Below, in pieces: positions 40,208-50,271 of a stretch of DNA of 64,000 bases; the stretch's first letter is position 1, and every line of letters begins with the position of its first letter. This DNA comes from Acrocarpospora pleiomorpha (GTDB lineage: Bacteria > Actinomycetota > Actinomycetes > Streptosporangiales > Streptosporangiaceae). Under the pieces are notes generated by a model. The model was not told where the DNA came from, searched no databases, and saw only the letters and a program-made list of their open reading frames with translations. The stretch lies in NCBI RefSeq assembly GCF_009687885.1, contig NZ_BLAF01000075.1:35199-99198 (forward strand). Direction: 5' to 3'. Made by a program: the position numbers and the translations under genes.

Positions 40208-41086
40208 ATGAGCCAACGCGCGGTGGTGACGGCGGGAACCGGAGGAATCGGCCTCGAAACCGCGATAGGCCTGGCCGCGGCCGGTTACGCCGTTACCGTG
40301 GTCGGCCGAAACGCCGAGCGCGGCACCCATGCGGTCCAGCGGATCAGCGCGATGGGAGCAGAGGCGAGGTTCGTCGCGGCCGACCTCGCATCGCTCGATG
40401 CCGTACGAGCCCTGGCCGCCCAACTGTCGGCGGAGGGCCCACTGCACGTCCTAATCAACAACGTCGGAGCAATGTTCGCGGACCGGCAACAGACAACCGA
40501 CCAGATCGAGGCGACATTCGCCGTCAACCACCTCTCCCCATACCTACTCACCGAACTACTGCTGGAACCGCTCCGGGCCGGAAGCCCAAGCCGGATCGTG
40601 AACGTCACCTCCGGCTCGGTCCGCGTCGCCAAGCGCACCTTCGACGCCGTCGAACCACCGGGCGGCTACTACGGCTTCCACTGGTACGGCCGCGCAAAGC
40701 TCGCCAACCTCGCCTACACCCTGGACCTGGCCGAACGACTACGCGGCACCGGCATCTCGGTCTTCGCAGCCGACCCCGGCGGCGCCGCCACCACCATGAC
40801 CAACGGCACCATGCGCTCCCCCAAGATCGTCTCCCCCGCCCTACGCCTACTCTGGCCCCTAGTCCGCCGAACCTTCGAACGCGCCACCTCCGGCCCCGCC
40901 TCAGCAGCCGCCCGCCCCTCACTCCTCGCCGCAACCGACCCCTCACTCAACAACCAAACCGGCCTAGTCATCGGCCCCAACGCCCACCCCACCCCACCCT
41001 TCCGCCCCAGCCTCGACCCCCAAACGATCCAGGCCGTCCTCAAACTCAGCCAACAATTGGCCCCACTCACCCAAGCCCTGCAGTGA
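40208..41086 (+). CDS. Short-chain dehydrogenase/reductase
   Basis: This 292-residue SDR has the cofactor motif VVTAGTGGIGLETA (TGxxxGIG with Ala replacing the usual Gly/Ser at one position), VGRNAERG, the NNVGAM motif (NNAG type), the catalytic Ser in VTSGSV and Tyr/Lys in HWYGRAKLAN. It resembles retinol-dehydrogenase/WWOX-like bacterial SDRs. The Arg in the second strand suggests NADPH. The substrate is unknown. The ribosome site is GGAAGGGGAAG. Expression is probably controlled by the TetR protein upstream. Confidence 0.92.
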   Translation: MSQRAVVTAGTGGIGLETAIGLAAAGYAVTVVGRNAERGTHAVQRISAMGAEARFVAADLASLDAVRALAAQLSAEGPLHVLINNVGAMFADRQQTTDQIEATFAVNHLSPYLLTELLLEPLRAGSPSRIVNVTSGSVRVAKRTFDAVEPPGGYYGFHWYGRAKLANLAYTLDLAERLRGTGISVFAADPGGAATTMTNGTMRSPKIVSPALRLLWPLVRRTFERATSGPASAAARPSLLAATDPSLNNQTGLVIGPNAHPTPPFRPSLDPQTIQAVLKLSQQLAPLTQALQ

Positions 41087-41165
41087 ACCCCCGGCGTCGG
41101 GTCCGTCTCTCTGTGAACGAAGCCTCTCCACCAGGCGTCGTAAGAGTGAACGGAGGGAGCGGATT

Positions 41166-42248
41166 ATGCGCAGCGTATTCGTCTCAGGGATGACCGTGCT
41201 CGGGCTGGCGTGCGTACCGGCCATGCCAGCGGCCGGTGTGGCTCACCAGGGCGAGGGGGCCGCGTCGGCGTGGAAGTTGACCAGGGTAAACACGCTGCCC
41301 GGGGATGACGTCCTCAATGATGTGACCGTTTTGGGCAACGGCTCGGTGTGGGCGGCTGGTCATCGGGTTGTGAACGGGCAGCAGCGAGGTCTGGTTCAGT
41401 GGTTCGACGGCGGGTCCTGGAAAGTGATCCCGAACAGCCCGCCCTACGAGCTGAACGCCGTAACAGCCACCTCCAACAGGAACGTGTGGGTCTTCGGTAA
41501 CGGCAAGGCCGCGCGGTGGAACGGCCGGACGTGGACCAGCACCTCACTGGGCAGCAGCTTCTCGGCAAGCGACGCCGACGGAACGGGCACGAAGGACATC
41601 TGGGCGGTCGCCGGATCCGCAGCCTCAGCGAGGCACTGGAACGGGTCCTCGTGGAAGAGTTTCCAACTGCCGGGCCGCGCAAGCACCGTCGACGCGTACA
41701 AGACCGGTGACGTTTGGGCAGCCGGAACCAAAGGCAACCGCCCCGCGGTCATGCGGTGGAACGGGAAGTCCTGGGCACTGGTGCCCACACCCGCCCTCAA
41801 ACTTCCCGCTCCTGACGCCATCGCGTCCATCATCGACATCGCGGTGCTGGGCCCACGCAACGTGTGGGCCGTCGGCGGCGTCACCTGGGAGGGGGCCAAC
41901 GACGAGGGCGACGATGTGACCTTCACCCGCACCCTGCTGATGCGCTGGAACGGCAACTCCTGGATCGCCACGATCGGTGCCACCAACGCACAGCCGTACA
42001 CAAAGGTGGAACCCGACGGCAAGGGCGGCGTGTGGGTCGTGCAGAGCCACTGGAACTCCACCCTGTGGCACATCAGAGGTTCGGCTTGGACAAGCACCCC
42101 GCTCCCCCGCAAGGCCGGTACCGACGCCGTACTGTTCTCAATCGCGCGCAGACCGGGAACGGCGGCGGTATGGGGGGCAGGCTTCACGGTGCCACAGGGC
42201 GACCCCGACGACCCCTCGGCCAACGGCACCTTCTGGCGCACCCTGTGA
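41166..42248 (+). CDS. Secreted protein, probable beta-propeller
   Basis: This 360-residue exported protein has a signal peptide ending near AAGVAHQG. The mature part repeats a motif of about 45 residues with the pattern V-W-A-A/V-G ... W-N-G-x-x-W (NGSVWAAGH, RNVWVFGNGKAARWNGRTW, KDIWAVAGSAASARHWNGSSW, GDVWAAGTKGNRPAVMRWNG, RNVWAVGG...MRWNGNSW). This suggests a six- to seven-bladed propeller of the galactose-oxidase/Kelch or sialidase kind. No active-site residues are evident, so it may be a binding protein. The ATG has GGAGGGAG eight bases before it. Confidence 0.83.
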   Translation: MRSVFVSGMTVLGLACVPAMPAAGVAHQGEGAASAWKLTRVNTLPGDDVLNDVTVLGNGSVWAAGHRVVNGQQRGLVQWFDGGSWKVIPNSPPYELNAVTATSNRNVWVFGNGKAARWNGRTWTSTSLGSSFSASDADGTGTKDIWAVAGSAASARHWNGSSWKSFQLPGRASTVDAYKTGDVWAAGTKGNRPAVMRWNGKSWALVPTPALKLPAPDAIASIIDIAVLGPRNVWAVGGVTWEGANDEGDDVTFTRTLLMRWNGNSWIATIGATNAQPYTKVEPDGKGGVWVVQSHWNSTLWHIRGSAWTSTPLPRKAGTDAVLFSIARRPGTAAVWGAGFTVPQGDPDDPSANGTFWRTL

Positions 42249-42378
42249 CCAACTGATCAAGGGCCAGGATCTAGCTATCTCCGCAGGTCTACACCTCGCC
42301 AGACGGTCCCACCGGGCAGGCCACGCCCGTCCCAACCCGTGCAAGATTGTGTAACCCATCGCTGGCATCCTGTCAGCC

Positions 42379-43122
42379 ATGTCACACGATGATCTGATCC
42401 AGCGCATTCGAGAGCGGGCCTGGGACCCAGCACGCCGACATGACCTGGTCTACGTCCCCCTGGACTGGCTCAAGCGTGAATATGGTGACAACATCACAAA
42501 TCGCATTAACAGCTACAAGTCACGGGTCCCGCCCGGCGAATCTTATTGGAGCCCAGAGCCTCAGGACCATCTCCTAGATGCGGCCTTGGAGGCCGGGGCT
42601 CCCGAAGCCGCCAGGTACTTCAGCGATGCTCCACACGAGCCCCCATACCCACCGATCTCCCACGCGGAACTGCTGGCCTGTGAGAAGCGCATCGGCCACG
42701 AAATACCCGAACTCCTTCGCAGGGTCTATACCGAGGTGAGCAACGGCGGCTTCGGTCCCTCCTATGATCTCCTGGGTCTTCCGCCCGGTGGCCACCGGGA
42801 ATACGAGATCGGTCTGGACGCGCTCGAGACATACGAAGAACAACCAGAGGTCAGCAACATACTGGGGTTCCCTCTCGTGGCCGCTGGATGCTCGATGTAC
42901 TGGTATATGTCGCTCACTCAACCCGGCAACCCCGTCTGCCTCTGGGATGACGACGGATGGGACCATGAGGAGCAGTCACCTGAGGTGGGAATCGTGACCA
43001 TCGCCCCATCACTAGCCCAGTGGTTCGACGACTGGGTCAACGGATACAACTGGTTCGGCCATCCCCCTATCCCAAATGAAGGCACCAGCGAAGAGTCATC
43101 TATCTGGGACGCGCTGTACTAG
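42379..43122 (+). CDS. SMI1/KNR4 (SUKH)-family protein
   Basis: This 247-residue protein has an SMI1/KNR4 domain in its C-terminal two thirds: ACEKRIGHEIPELLRRVYTE, VSNGGFGPSYDLLGLPPGG, and later FPLVAAGCSMYWYMS and VCLWDDDGWDHEEQSPEVG. Bacterial members often serve as immunity proteins against secreted toxins, or act as adaptors. No toxin of the polymorphic type is adjacent; the next gene encodes a Fic protein. The N-terminal 90 residues have no recognised family. Confidence 0.85.
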   Translation: MSHDDLIQRIRERAWDPARRHDLVYVPLDWLKREYGDNITNRINSYKSRVPPGESYWSPEPQDHLLDAALEAGAPEAARYFSDAPHEPPYPPISHAELLACEKRIGHEIPELLRRVYTEVSNGGFGPSYDLLGLPPGGHREYEIGLDALETYEEQPEVSNILGFPLVAAGCSMYWYMSLTQPGNPVCLWDDDGWDHEEQSPEVGIVTIAPSLAQWFDDWVNGYNWFGHPPIPNEGTSEESSIWDALY

Positions 43123-43255
43123 ATCCCGTACTGATCCAGCGGTGGCCATGTCGGCCAGCCGCACGAGCGGCCGCCCGTCTTTCCTACAGCTCGAGCAACA
43201 GTAGCTTTGAGGCGATGTTTAGTTCAAGTAGTCAAGTTCCGGGTAGGATGTCTAG

Positions 43256-44428
43256 ATGAAGACATCATCGCAACACTCCCCAATCTACGACACACCCCCC
43301 TTGACTACCGAGGATCGCGGAGTCCTGGCCGAGATCCACCAGATGCGCAAGAGACTTCGCCATGTGCTGCGAACGCCCAAGCGTTGGGAAGGCGGCTTGC
43401 GTCGATCCGCTCTGGCCCGAGCCATCCGAGGATCCAACAGCATCGAAGGCTATCGAGTCGCCGAAGACGACGCCGCTGCGGCTCTCGATGATGACGAGCC
43501 AATCGGTGCTGATCAACGAACCTTTCTGGAGATCCAGGGCTACCGTCACGCTCTGGGCTACGTGCTGGCAATGGGTGAGGAGGACTATTCAACCTTCGAC
43601 GCCACCGAGATTCGCGCAATGCACTACATGATGCTGAGGCACGAACCGGCGAAGTCACCCGGCCGCTACCGCAAAGGCCCGGTCTTCGTACATGATGAAC
43701 GTTCGGATCTGGTGGTATACGAGGGTCCCGATGCCGCCGATGTGCCTGCACTCATGGATGCGCTCGTCGAAAGCCTGCATTCGAAACCAGAGGTCGATCC
43801 TGTGGTGCGCTCCGCGATGGCCCACCTGAATCTGGTGATGATTCACCCCTTCCGCGATGGGAACGGGCGCATGGCTCGCGCCCTCGCCACATCCGTCCTC
43901 ACAAGATCGGACATCGGCGAACCCGAATTCTCGAGCATCGAAGAGTGGCTTGGGGCAAACACTGATGATTATTACGCCGCCCTGGCGCTCACCGGCTGCG
44001 GTTCATGGCGGCCTCGTGATGATGCGCATCTTTGGATCTCATTCAATCTACGTGCTCACCACATGCAGGCCCAGACTGTGGCTCAACGAGTGCAGGAGGC
44101 TGGAACCACCTGGACCGAACTCGACGCCCTCATCGCAGAGCACGCGCTCCCCGAACGCGCGATCGATGCCATGTTCGAGGCCGTGTTGGGCTACCGGGTA
44201 CGGCGCGCCAGCTATCTGAAGCGCACTGGCGTCGAGGACCAGACCGCTACTCGCGACCTGGCAGCTCTTGCCGGCGCCGGACTCCTTGTTCCACACGGCA
44301 ATGGAAGAGGACGCTTCTATACAGCTGGCAAGCCGCTTCAGCTAATACGAGAGAGCCGTCGAGCAAGGCGCGAGCCACTCTCCGATCCATACCCGTGGAT
44401 GCGTCCACGCCTTGCCGAAGCACCATAA
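43256..44428 (+). CDS. Fic-family AMPylase-like protein with N-terminal inhibitory motif
   Basis: This 390-residue protein has an intact Fic motif HPFRDGNGRMAR (197-208), whose His, acidic residue and Arg support nucleotide transfer to target proteins. Upstream lies the class II inhibitory helix SNSIEG (60-65), whose Glu normally blocks ATP. A C-terminal winged helix (LDALIAEHALPERAIDAMFE, then TATRDLAALAGAGLL) may bind DNA. Many such proteins regulate themselves rather than act as toxins. It follows the SMI1/KNR4 gene by 133 bp. Confidence 0.93.
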   Translation: MKTSSQHSPIYDTPPLTTEDRGVLAEIHQMRKRLRHVLRTPKRWEGGLRRSALARAIRGSNSIEGYRVAEDDAAAALDDDEPIGADQRTFLEIQGYRHALGYVLAMGEEDYSTFDATEIRAMHYMMLRHEPAKSPGRYRKGPVFVHDERSDLVVYEGPDAADVPALMDALVESLHSKPEVDPVVRSAMAHLNLVMIHPFRDGNGRMARALATSVLTRSDIGEPEFSSIEEWLGANTDDYYAALALTGCGSWRPRDDAHLWISFNLRAHHMQAQTVAQRVQEAGTTWTELDALIAEHALPERAIDAMFEAVLGYRVRRASYLKRTGVEDQTATRDLAALAGAGLLVPHGNGRGRFYTAGKPLQLIRESRRARREPLSDPYPWMRPRLAEAP

Positions 44429-44532
44429 GCCTTGCCGGGTGGGACAGAGACCCGGGATGGCGATCTACTCGTCTGAGGCCGCGGCCAATCCGACCGGACA
44501 AGTCACCCCAACCTAACGACGTCTCTCCCAGG

Positions 44533-45195
<663 letters not shown>

Positions 45196-45326
45196 TGGGG
45201 TCCTCCTTAGGTCCTACGGGGGAAACCGTGGCACCCGGCGGTTTGTTCCATGGGTTAGCCGTGCTTAAGAGTCATAGGAGGTTTGCTTATTTGTGGTAAA
45301 GGTCGTAAGCAGTCAAACTGGGTCAC

Positions 45327-46250
45327 ATGCCTGAAACACGTCGGGGTCTTTGGTATGGGGTTGCGGCCTATGCCATGTGGGGGCTCTTTCCGCTCTACTG
45401 GCCGCTGCTGAAGCCGTCCTCGGCGGTGGAGATCCTGGCGCATCGGATGGTGTGGTCGCTCGTGGCGGTGGTGGCCGTCCTGCTGGTACGGCGCCACTGG
45501 ACATGGATCCGCCAGCTGACGAAACGCCAGCTGGCCCTGCTCACCCTCGCGGCCATACTGATCTCCGCAAACTGGGGAACCTACATCTACGCCGTCAACA
45601 CCGGACATGTGGTGGAAAGCGCGCTCGGATACTTCATCAGCCCGCTCGTCAACATCCTGTTCGGCGTGGTCGTGTTCCGGGAACGGCTGCGCCGCTGGCA
45701 GTGGGTGGCCGTCGGTCTCGGCAGCTTCGCGGTGGTCATCCTGACCGTGGCGTACGGCCGCCTGCCCTGGATCGCGCTGACCCTGGCCTTCAGCTTCGGC
45801 CTGTACGGCCTGCTCAAGAAGTCCGCCAACGTGGGCGCGGCCGAGAGCCTGACGGTGGAGACCGTGGTCCTGCTGGTCCCCGCACTCGCCTACCTGGCGA
45901 TGCTCGGCGAGGAGAACACCTTCGGGACACAGGGCACCGGGCACGCCCTGCTGCTGGTGGGAGGAGGCATTGTCACGGCGGTGCCGTTGCTGGCGTTCAC
46001 GGCGGCGGCGATCCGGGTCCCGATGAGCATCGTCGGCATGCTGCAGTACATCGCGCCCGTGCTCCAGTTCCTCGTCGGCGTGCTGATCGCCCACGAATCG
46101 ATGCCCGCCAGCCGCTGGGCGGGATTCCTGGTCGTCTGGCTGGCGCTGTGCGTCTTCACCTGGGACAGCCTGCGCAACGGCCTCGCGCCCGCCGCGCGGG
46201 TCGAGCGCGAGCTGGTCCCGGTCGGTCAGCCGGAGCGTTCGACCACGTAG
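45327..46250 (+). CDS. rarD: RarD-type EamA transporter
   Basis: This 307-residue permease has ten membrane helices in two EamA repeats and opens RRGLWYGVAAYAMWGLFPLY, the N-terminus typical of RarD proteins. Further RarD features are ILAHRMVWSL, LISANWGTYIYAVNTGHVVE and SLGYFI-type AALGYFISPLVNILFGVVVF. The physiological substrate is unknown despite the historical link to chloramphenicol resistance. Its end overlaps the polyprenyl synthase gene by 25 bp, tail to tail. Confidence 0.92.
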   Translation: MPETRRGLWYGVAAYAMWGLFPLYWPLLKPSSAVEILAHRMVWSLVAVVAVLLVRRHWTWIRQLTKRQLALLTLAAILISANWGTYIYAVNTGHVVESALGYFISPLVNILFGVVVFRERLRRWQWVAVGLGSFAVVILTVAYGRLPWIALTLAFSFGLYGLLKKSANVGAAESLTVETVVLLVPALAYLAMLGEENTFGTQGTGHALLLVGGGIVTAVPLLAFTAAAIRVPMSIVGMLQYIAPVLQFLVGVLIAHESMPASRWAGFLVVWLALCVFTWDSLRNGLAPAARVERELVPVGQPERSTT

Positions 46251-47221
46251 TCGCACAGGCTGATCAGGGCGGTTCTGGCCGGGATGTCGGGCAAGCCCTC
46301 CAGCTCCGACTTGCCACGATCCGCCCAGCGCAGCAACTCCCCCCGTGCCTGCTTGAGAGCTTCGCTGTCGCGCAGCAATAACAGCGCCTCATCCACGTCG
46401 GACTCGGCCACGGGAGCGGAAATCAGCGCCCGCAGCCGGGCTTCCGCGGGCGAGGTCGACCCCAGGGCGTACAACACGGGCAGGGTACGGATCCCCTCCC
46501 GCAAATCGGTCCCCGGCGTCTTGCCGGAGCCGAGCGTGTCGGAGGCCACGTCGATCAGGTCGTCGCCAAGCTGCCACGCCACCCCGATGGCCTCGCAAGC
46601 GGCGGTCACCCGGGTGATGACGTCGTCGGAGGCACCCGACAGCAGCGCCCCGAAGCGGCCAGAAGTGGCGATCAGGGAGCCGGTCTTGTCGGCGAGAACG
46701 CTCAGGTAGTGGGCGATGGGATCGACACCGGCGGCCGGGCCGATGGTCTCCCTGATCTGGCCGCGAACCAGCCGGGAGAAGGTCCTGGCCTGGATGCGCA
46801 CGGCCTCAGGACCCAGATCGGCGAGAAGGTCGGCCGCCTGCGCGAACAGGTAGTCCCCGGTGAGGATGGCGACGGTGTTGTTCCACCGCGCGTTGGCCGA
46901 AGCCGAACCCCGGCGTACGACGGCCTCATCCATCACATCGTCGTGATAGAGCGTCGCCAGATGGGTGAGCTCCATCACCACCGCCCCCGGCACGACCCCC
47001 GCGGACGCGGGATCGCCGAACTGGGCGGCGAGCAGCACCAGCATGGCCCGGAACCGTTTGCCCCCGGCCTCGATGAGATGCTTGGACGCCTCCGTGACGA
47101 AGGCGTCCTCGCTCTCCACGCAGGTCCGCAGCAGGCGCTCCACCGCGGCCAGGCCGGTGACCAGCTCCTCGGCCAGCCGCTCGTCCACAACAGGCAGATC
47201 AACAACGGGCGGCGCGGCCAT
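46226..47221 (-). CDS. Polyprenyl diphosphate synthase
   Basis: This 331-residue trans-prenyltransferase has both aspartate-rich motifs, DDVMD (about 94-98, in TLYHDDVMDEA) and DDLID (in WQLGDDLIDVASD), plus GGKRFRAMLVLL near residue 53. The small residue pattern before the first motif (MELTHLATLYH) suggests a long-chain product such as hepta- to nonaprenyl diphosphate for the menaquinone side chain. It lies 12 bp downstream of nuoN and is likely cotranscribed with the nuo operon. Confidence 0.92.
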   Translation of the reverse strand: MAAPPVVDLPVVDERLAEELVTGLAAVERLLRTCVESEDAFVTEASKHLIEAGGKRFRAMLVLLAAQFGDPASAGVVPGAVVMELTHLATLYHDDVMDEAVVRRGSASANARWNNTVAILTGDYLFAQAADLLADLGPEAVRIQARTFSRLVRGQIRETIGPAAGVDPIAHYLSVLADKTGSLIATSGRFGALLSGASDDVITRVTAACEAIGVAWQLGDDLIDVASDTLGSGKTPGTDLREGIRTLPVLYALGSTSPAEARLRALISAPVAESDVDEALLLLRDSEALKQARGELLRWADRGKSELEGLPDIPARTALISLCDYVVERSG

Positions 47222-47233
47222 GGGTAAAGCTCC

Positions 47234-48775
47234 TTAATGAACGAACAACGAGCCCGCGGCCGACTGAGCGAGGTCAAGGACAGGCTGCGGGAAGACCCCC
47301 AGCACTACGGTAGCCAACGCGGCGAAGCCGACGACGCTCGCGGTTCCCCAGGACGGCAGAACCACCGAGGGACCGTCAGGGGCGGGGTCGCTGAAGAACA
47401 TCAGGACGATGACCCGGACGTAGAAGAACGCGGCGATGGCCGAGGAGACCACGCCGACCACCACGAGCGGCAGCGCGCCGCCGGAGACGGCCGCCTGGAA
47501 CACCGCGTACTTGCCGAAGAAGCCGCTGGTGAGCGGGATCCCGGCGAAGGCCAGCAGGAAGAAGGCGAAAAGACCGGCCAGCTTGGGCGAACGTTTGCCC
47601 AGCCCGGCCCAGCGGGACAGGTGCCACGCCTCGCCGCCCGCGTCGCGGACCATGGTCACGATGGCGAACGCGCCGATCGTGGTGATGCCGTAGACGGCCA
47701 GGTAGAACAGGATCGCGCTGAGCGCGAGCGCGTTCTGCTTGGGGTCGGCGGTGATGGCCACCACGCCCACCAGCAGGAAGCCGGCGTGCGCGATCGAGGA
47801 GTAGGCGAGCATGCGCTTGATGTCGGTCTGGGTGATGGCCAGGATCGCGCCGGCGACCATCGTCAGGATGGCCACCCCCCACATGATCCCGCTCCAGTCC
47901 CAGTCCAGGTTGCCCAGGGCGATCCAGAACACCCGCAGCAGCGCGCCGAAGGCGGCGACCAGGGTGCCGGAGGCCATCAGGGCGGTGACCGGGGTGGGCG
48001 CGCCCTGGTAGACGTCGGGCTTCCAGGACTGGAAGGGAGCTGCGCCGATCTTGAAGAGCAGGCCGACGCCGAGCAGGGCGGCGCCGGTGTAGAGCAGGGC
48101 GTCCTGGCCGCCGACCGCGCCGAGCGCGGTGCCGATCTTCGCCAGGTCGACCGAGCCGGCGAAGCCGTACAGCAGGGCGGTGCCGTACAGGAAGAAGGCC
48201 GAGGAGAAGGCGCCGAGCAGGAAGTACTTCATCGCCGACTCCTGGGACAGGAGGCGGCGACGGCGGGCCAGGCCGCAGAGCAGGTAGAGCGGGAGGGACA
48301 TGACCTCCAGGGCGACGAACATGATGAGCAGGTCGTTCGAGGCCGGGAACAGGAGCATGCCGCCGATGGCGAACAGGGCCAGCGGGTAGACCTCGGTGTG
48401 CACGTTGCCCTCGATGAGGGCGCGCTCCTCCTCGGCGGAGCCGGGCACGGCCGAGGCGGCGGGAACGAAGTGGTCCTCGTCGTTGAGGAGCAGCACGCTG
48501 ACGAAGGCCAGCACCAGGATGGTGCCCCAGATGAACAGCGTGGGGCCGTCCACGGCGACCGCGCCCATGGCCGACGGCTTGGTCGGCACGCCCTTGACCG
48601 TCTGCACGATGACGAGCGCGAACGCGCCCGCCAGGGAGAGCAGGGTGATCGGGATGTGCATCGCCCGGCGCAGGTAGCGCGGGGCGAACGCCTCCACGAG
48701 CACGCCCAGGATGGCCGCGCCGAAGACGGTCAGCAGCGGCGCGAGCTGGAGGTACTCGATAGTGGGAGCGTTCAC
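47234..48775 (-). CDS. nuoN: NADH-quinone oxidoreductase subunit N
   Basis: This 513-residue antiporter-like membrane subunit of complex I has about 14 helices. It shows the NuoN pattern YFLLGAFSSAFFLYG, LLFKIGAAPFQSWKPDVYQG (with the conserved Lys) and TQTDIKRMLAYSSIAHAGF, and ends with a pump-channel Lys helix (LTSGFFGKYAVFQAA). The GTG overlaps the nuoM stop. It is the last nuo gene. Confidence 0.96.
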   Translation of the reverse strand: MNAPTIEYLQLAPLLTVFGAAILGVLVEAFAPRYLRRAMHIPITLLSLAGAFALVIVQTVKGVPTKPSAMGAVAVDGPTLFIWGTILVLAFVSVLLLNDEDHFVPAASAVPGSAEEERALIEGNVHTEVYPLALFAIGGMLLFPASNDLLIMFVALEVMSLPLYLLCGLARRRRLLSQESAMKYFLLGAFSSAFFLYGTALLYGFAGSVDLAKIGTALGAVGGQDALLYTGAALLGVGLLFKIGAAPFQSWKPDVYQGAPTPVTALMASGTLVAAFGALLRVFWIALGNLDWDWSGIMWGVAILTMVAGAILAITQTDIKRMLAYSSIAHAGFLLVGVVAITADPKQNALALSAILFYLAVYGITTIGAFAIVTMVRDAGGEAWHLSRWAGLGKRSPKLAGLFAFFLLAFAGIPLTSGFFGKYAVFQAAVSGGALPLVVVGVVSSAIAAFFYVRVIVLMFFSDPAPDGPSVVLPSWGTASVVGFAALATVVLGVFPQPVLDLAQSAAGSLFVH

Positions 48776-50271
48776 TGGCCCTCCTTGGCGACGGCCGAGG
48801 CCGGGTCGGCCACCGAGACGTTGTGGATCGTCTCCTTGACCGACGGGTTGATGACGTCGAGCAGCGGCTTGGGGAAGAAGCCGAGCACGATGATGAGGGC
48901 GATCAGCGGGCCGACCACCAGGCGTTCCCTGATGTTCAGATCCGACATGCCCCGGACGGATTCCGCGGTCGGGCCGTTCATGGTCCGCTGGTACATCCAC
49001 AGAATGTAGATCGCGGCCAGCACCACGCCGGTGGCGCCGATGATGGCCGGCACGGCGTAGACCTCATAGGTCCCCAGCAGCACCAGGAACTCGCTGACGA
49101 ACGGGCTGAGCCCGGGCAGCGAGAGGCCGGAGAGCCCGGCCACCAGGAAGGCGCCCGCCAGGATGGGCGCGACCTTCTGCACGCCGCCGTAGTCGGCGAT
49201 GAACGCCGAACCGCGCCGGTAGATCAGGAACCCGGCGATGAGGAACAGCGCGCCGGTGGCGAAGCCGTGGTTGACCATGTAGAGGGCCGACCCGGCGGCG
49301 CCGTTCTGGGTCATCGCGAAGACGCCCATCGCGATGAAGCCGAAGTGCGAGATCGAGGTGTACGCGATGAGCCGCTTGATATCGGTCTGCCCGATGGCCA
49401 CGATGGCGCCGTACACGATGCCGATCACGGCCAGCGCGATCACGACCGGAGTCGCCCACTTCGAGGCCTCGGGGAAGAGCTCGAGGCAGAAGCGCAGCAT
49501 GCCGTAGGTGCCGACCTTGTCCAGCACGCCGACCAGCAGCACCGCGGCGCCCGCCGGGGCCTGCGCGGCCGCGTCGGGGAGCCAGGTGTGGAACGGCCAC
49601 AGCGGCGCCTTGATCGCGAAGGCGATGAAGAAGCCGAGGAACAGCCACTTCTGCGTGGTCGGGTCCGTGATCGCGCCGATCAGCTCGGGGAACATGAAGG
49701 TGCCCTTGCCGGCGATCACGTAGAGCGCGATCACCGCCACCAGCATCAGCAGGCCGCCGAACAGCGAGTAGAGCAGGAACTTGACCGCCGCGTACGACCG
49801 CTGCGCCCCGCCATACGACCCGATCATGAAGTACATCGGGATCAGCATGGCTTCGAAGAACACGTAGAAGAGGAAGATGTCGGTCGCCGCGAAGACGCCG
49901 ATCATCATCGCTTCCAGCACCAGCAGCAGCGAGAAGTACGTCCGGACCGACCGCTTGCCCGCCTCGGCGTCATGCCAGGAGGCCAGCACCACGACCGGCA
50001 CCAGGATGGCCGACAGCAGGATCAGCACCAGCGCGACCCCGTCCACGGCGACCCCGTAGTGCACGCCGAAGGCGGGGATCCAGTCGTAGGTCTCTATGAA
50101 CTGGAAGCGGTCGCCGTTCGGGCTGAACTGCACGGTCATGACGATGGTGAGCACCATCACGACCAGCGACACCGCGAGGGTGGCCTGCTTGGCGAGCTTG
50201 TCGTTCTTGACGAACGCCACGCCCAGCGCGCCCAGCGCGGACACGCCCATCAATATGGAGAGCCAGGGCAT
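48772..50271 (-). CDS. nuoM: NADH-quinone oxidoreductase subunit M
   Basis: This 499-residue antiporter-like subunit has EAMLIPMYFMIGSYGG (with the Glu of the proton channel), FAIKAPLWPFHTWLPDAAAQ, GQTDIKRLIAYTSISHFGFI and LPGLSPFVSEFLVLLG. The ATG at 50271 shares its A with the nuoL stop (TGATG). It acts in the membrane arm of complex I to move protons as menaquinone is reduced. Confidence 0.97.
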   Translation of the reverse strand: MPWLSILMGVSALGALGVAFVKNDKLAKQATLAVSLVVMVLTIVMTVQFSPNGDRFQFIETYDWIPAFGVHYGVAVDGVALVLILLSAILVPVVVLASWHDAEAGKRSVRTYFSLLLVLEAMMIGVFAATDIFLFYVFFEAMLIPMYFMIGSYGGAQRSYAAVKFLLYSLFGGLLMLVAVIALYVIAGKGTFMFPELIGAITDPTTQKWLFLGFFIAFAIKAPLWPFHTWLPDAAAQAPAGAAVLLVGVLDKVGTYGMLRFCLELFPEASKWATPVVIALAVIGIVYGAIVAIGQTDIKRLIAYTSISHFGFIAMGVFAMTQNGAAGSALYMVNHGFATGALFLIAGFLIYRRGSAFIADYGGVQKVAPILAGAFLVAGLSGLSLPGLSPFVSEFLVLLGTYEVYAVPAIIGATGVVLAAIYILWMYQRTMNGPTAESVRGMSDLNIRERLVVGPLIALIIVLGFFPKPLLDVINPSVKETIHNVSVADPASAVAKEGQ

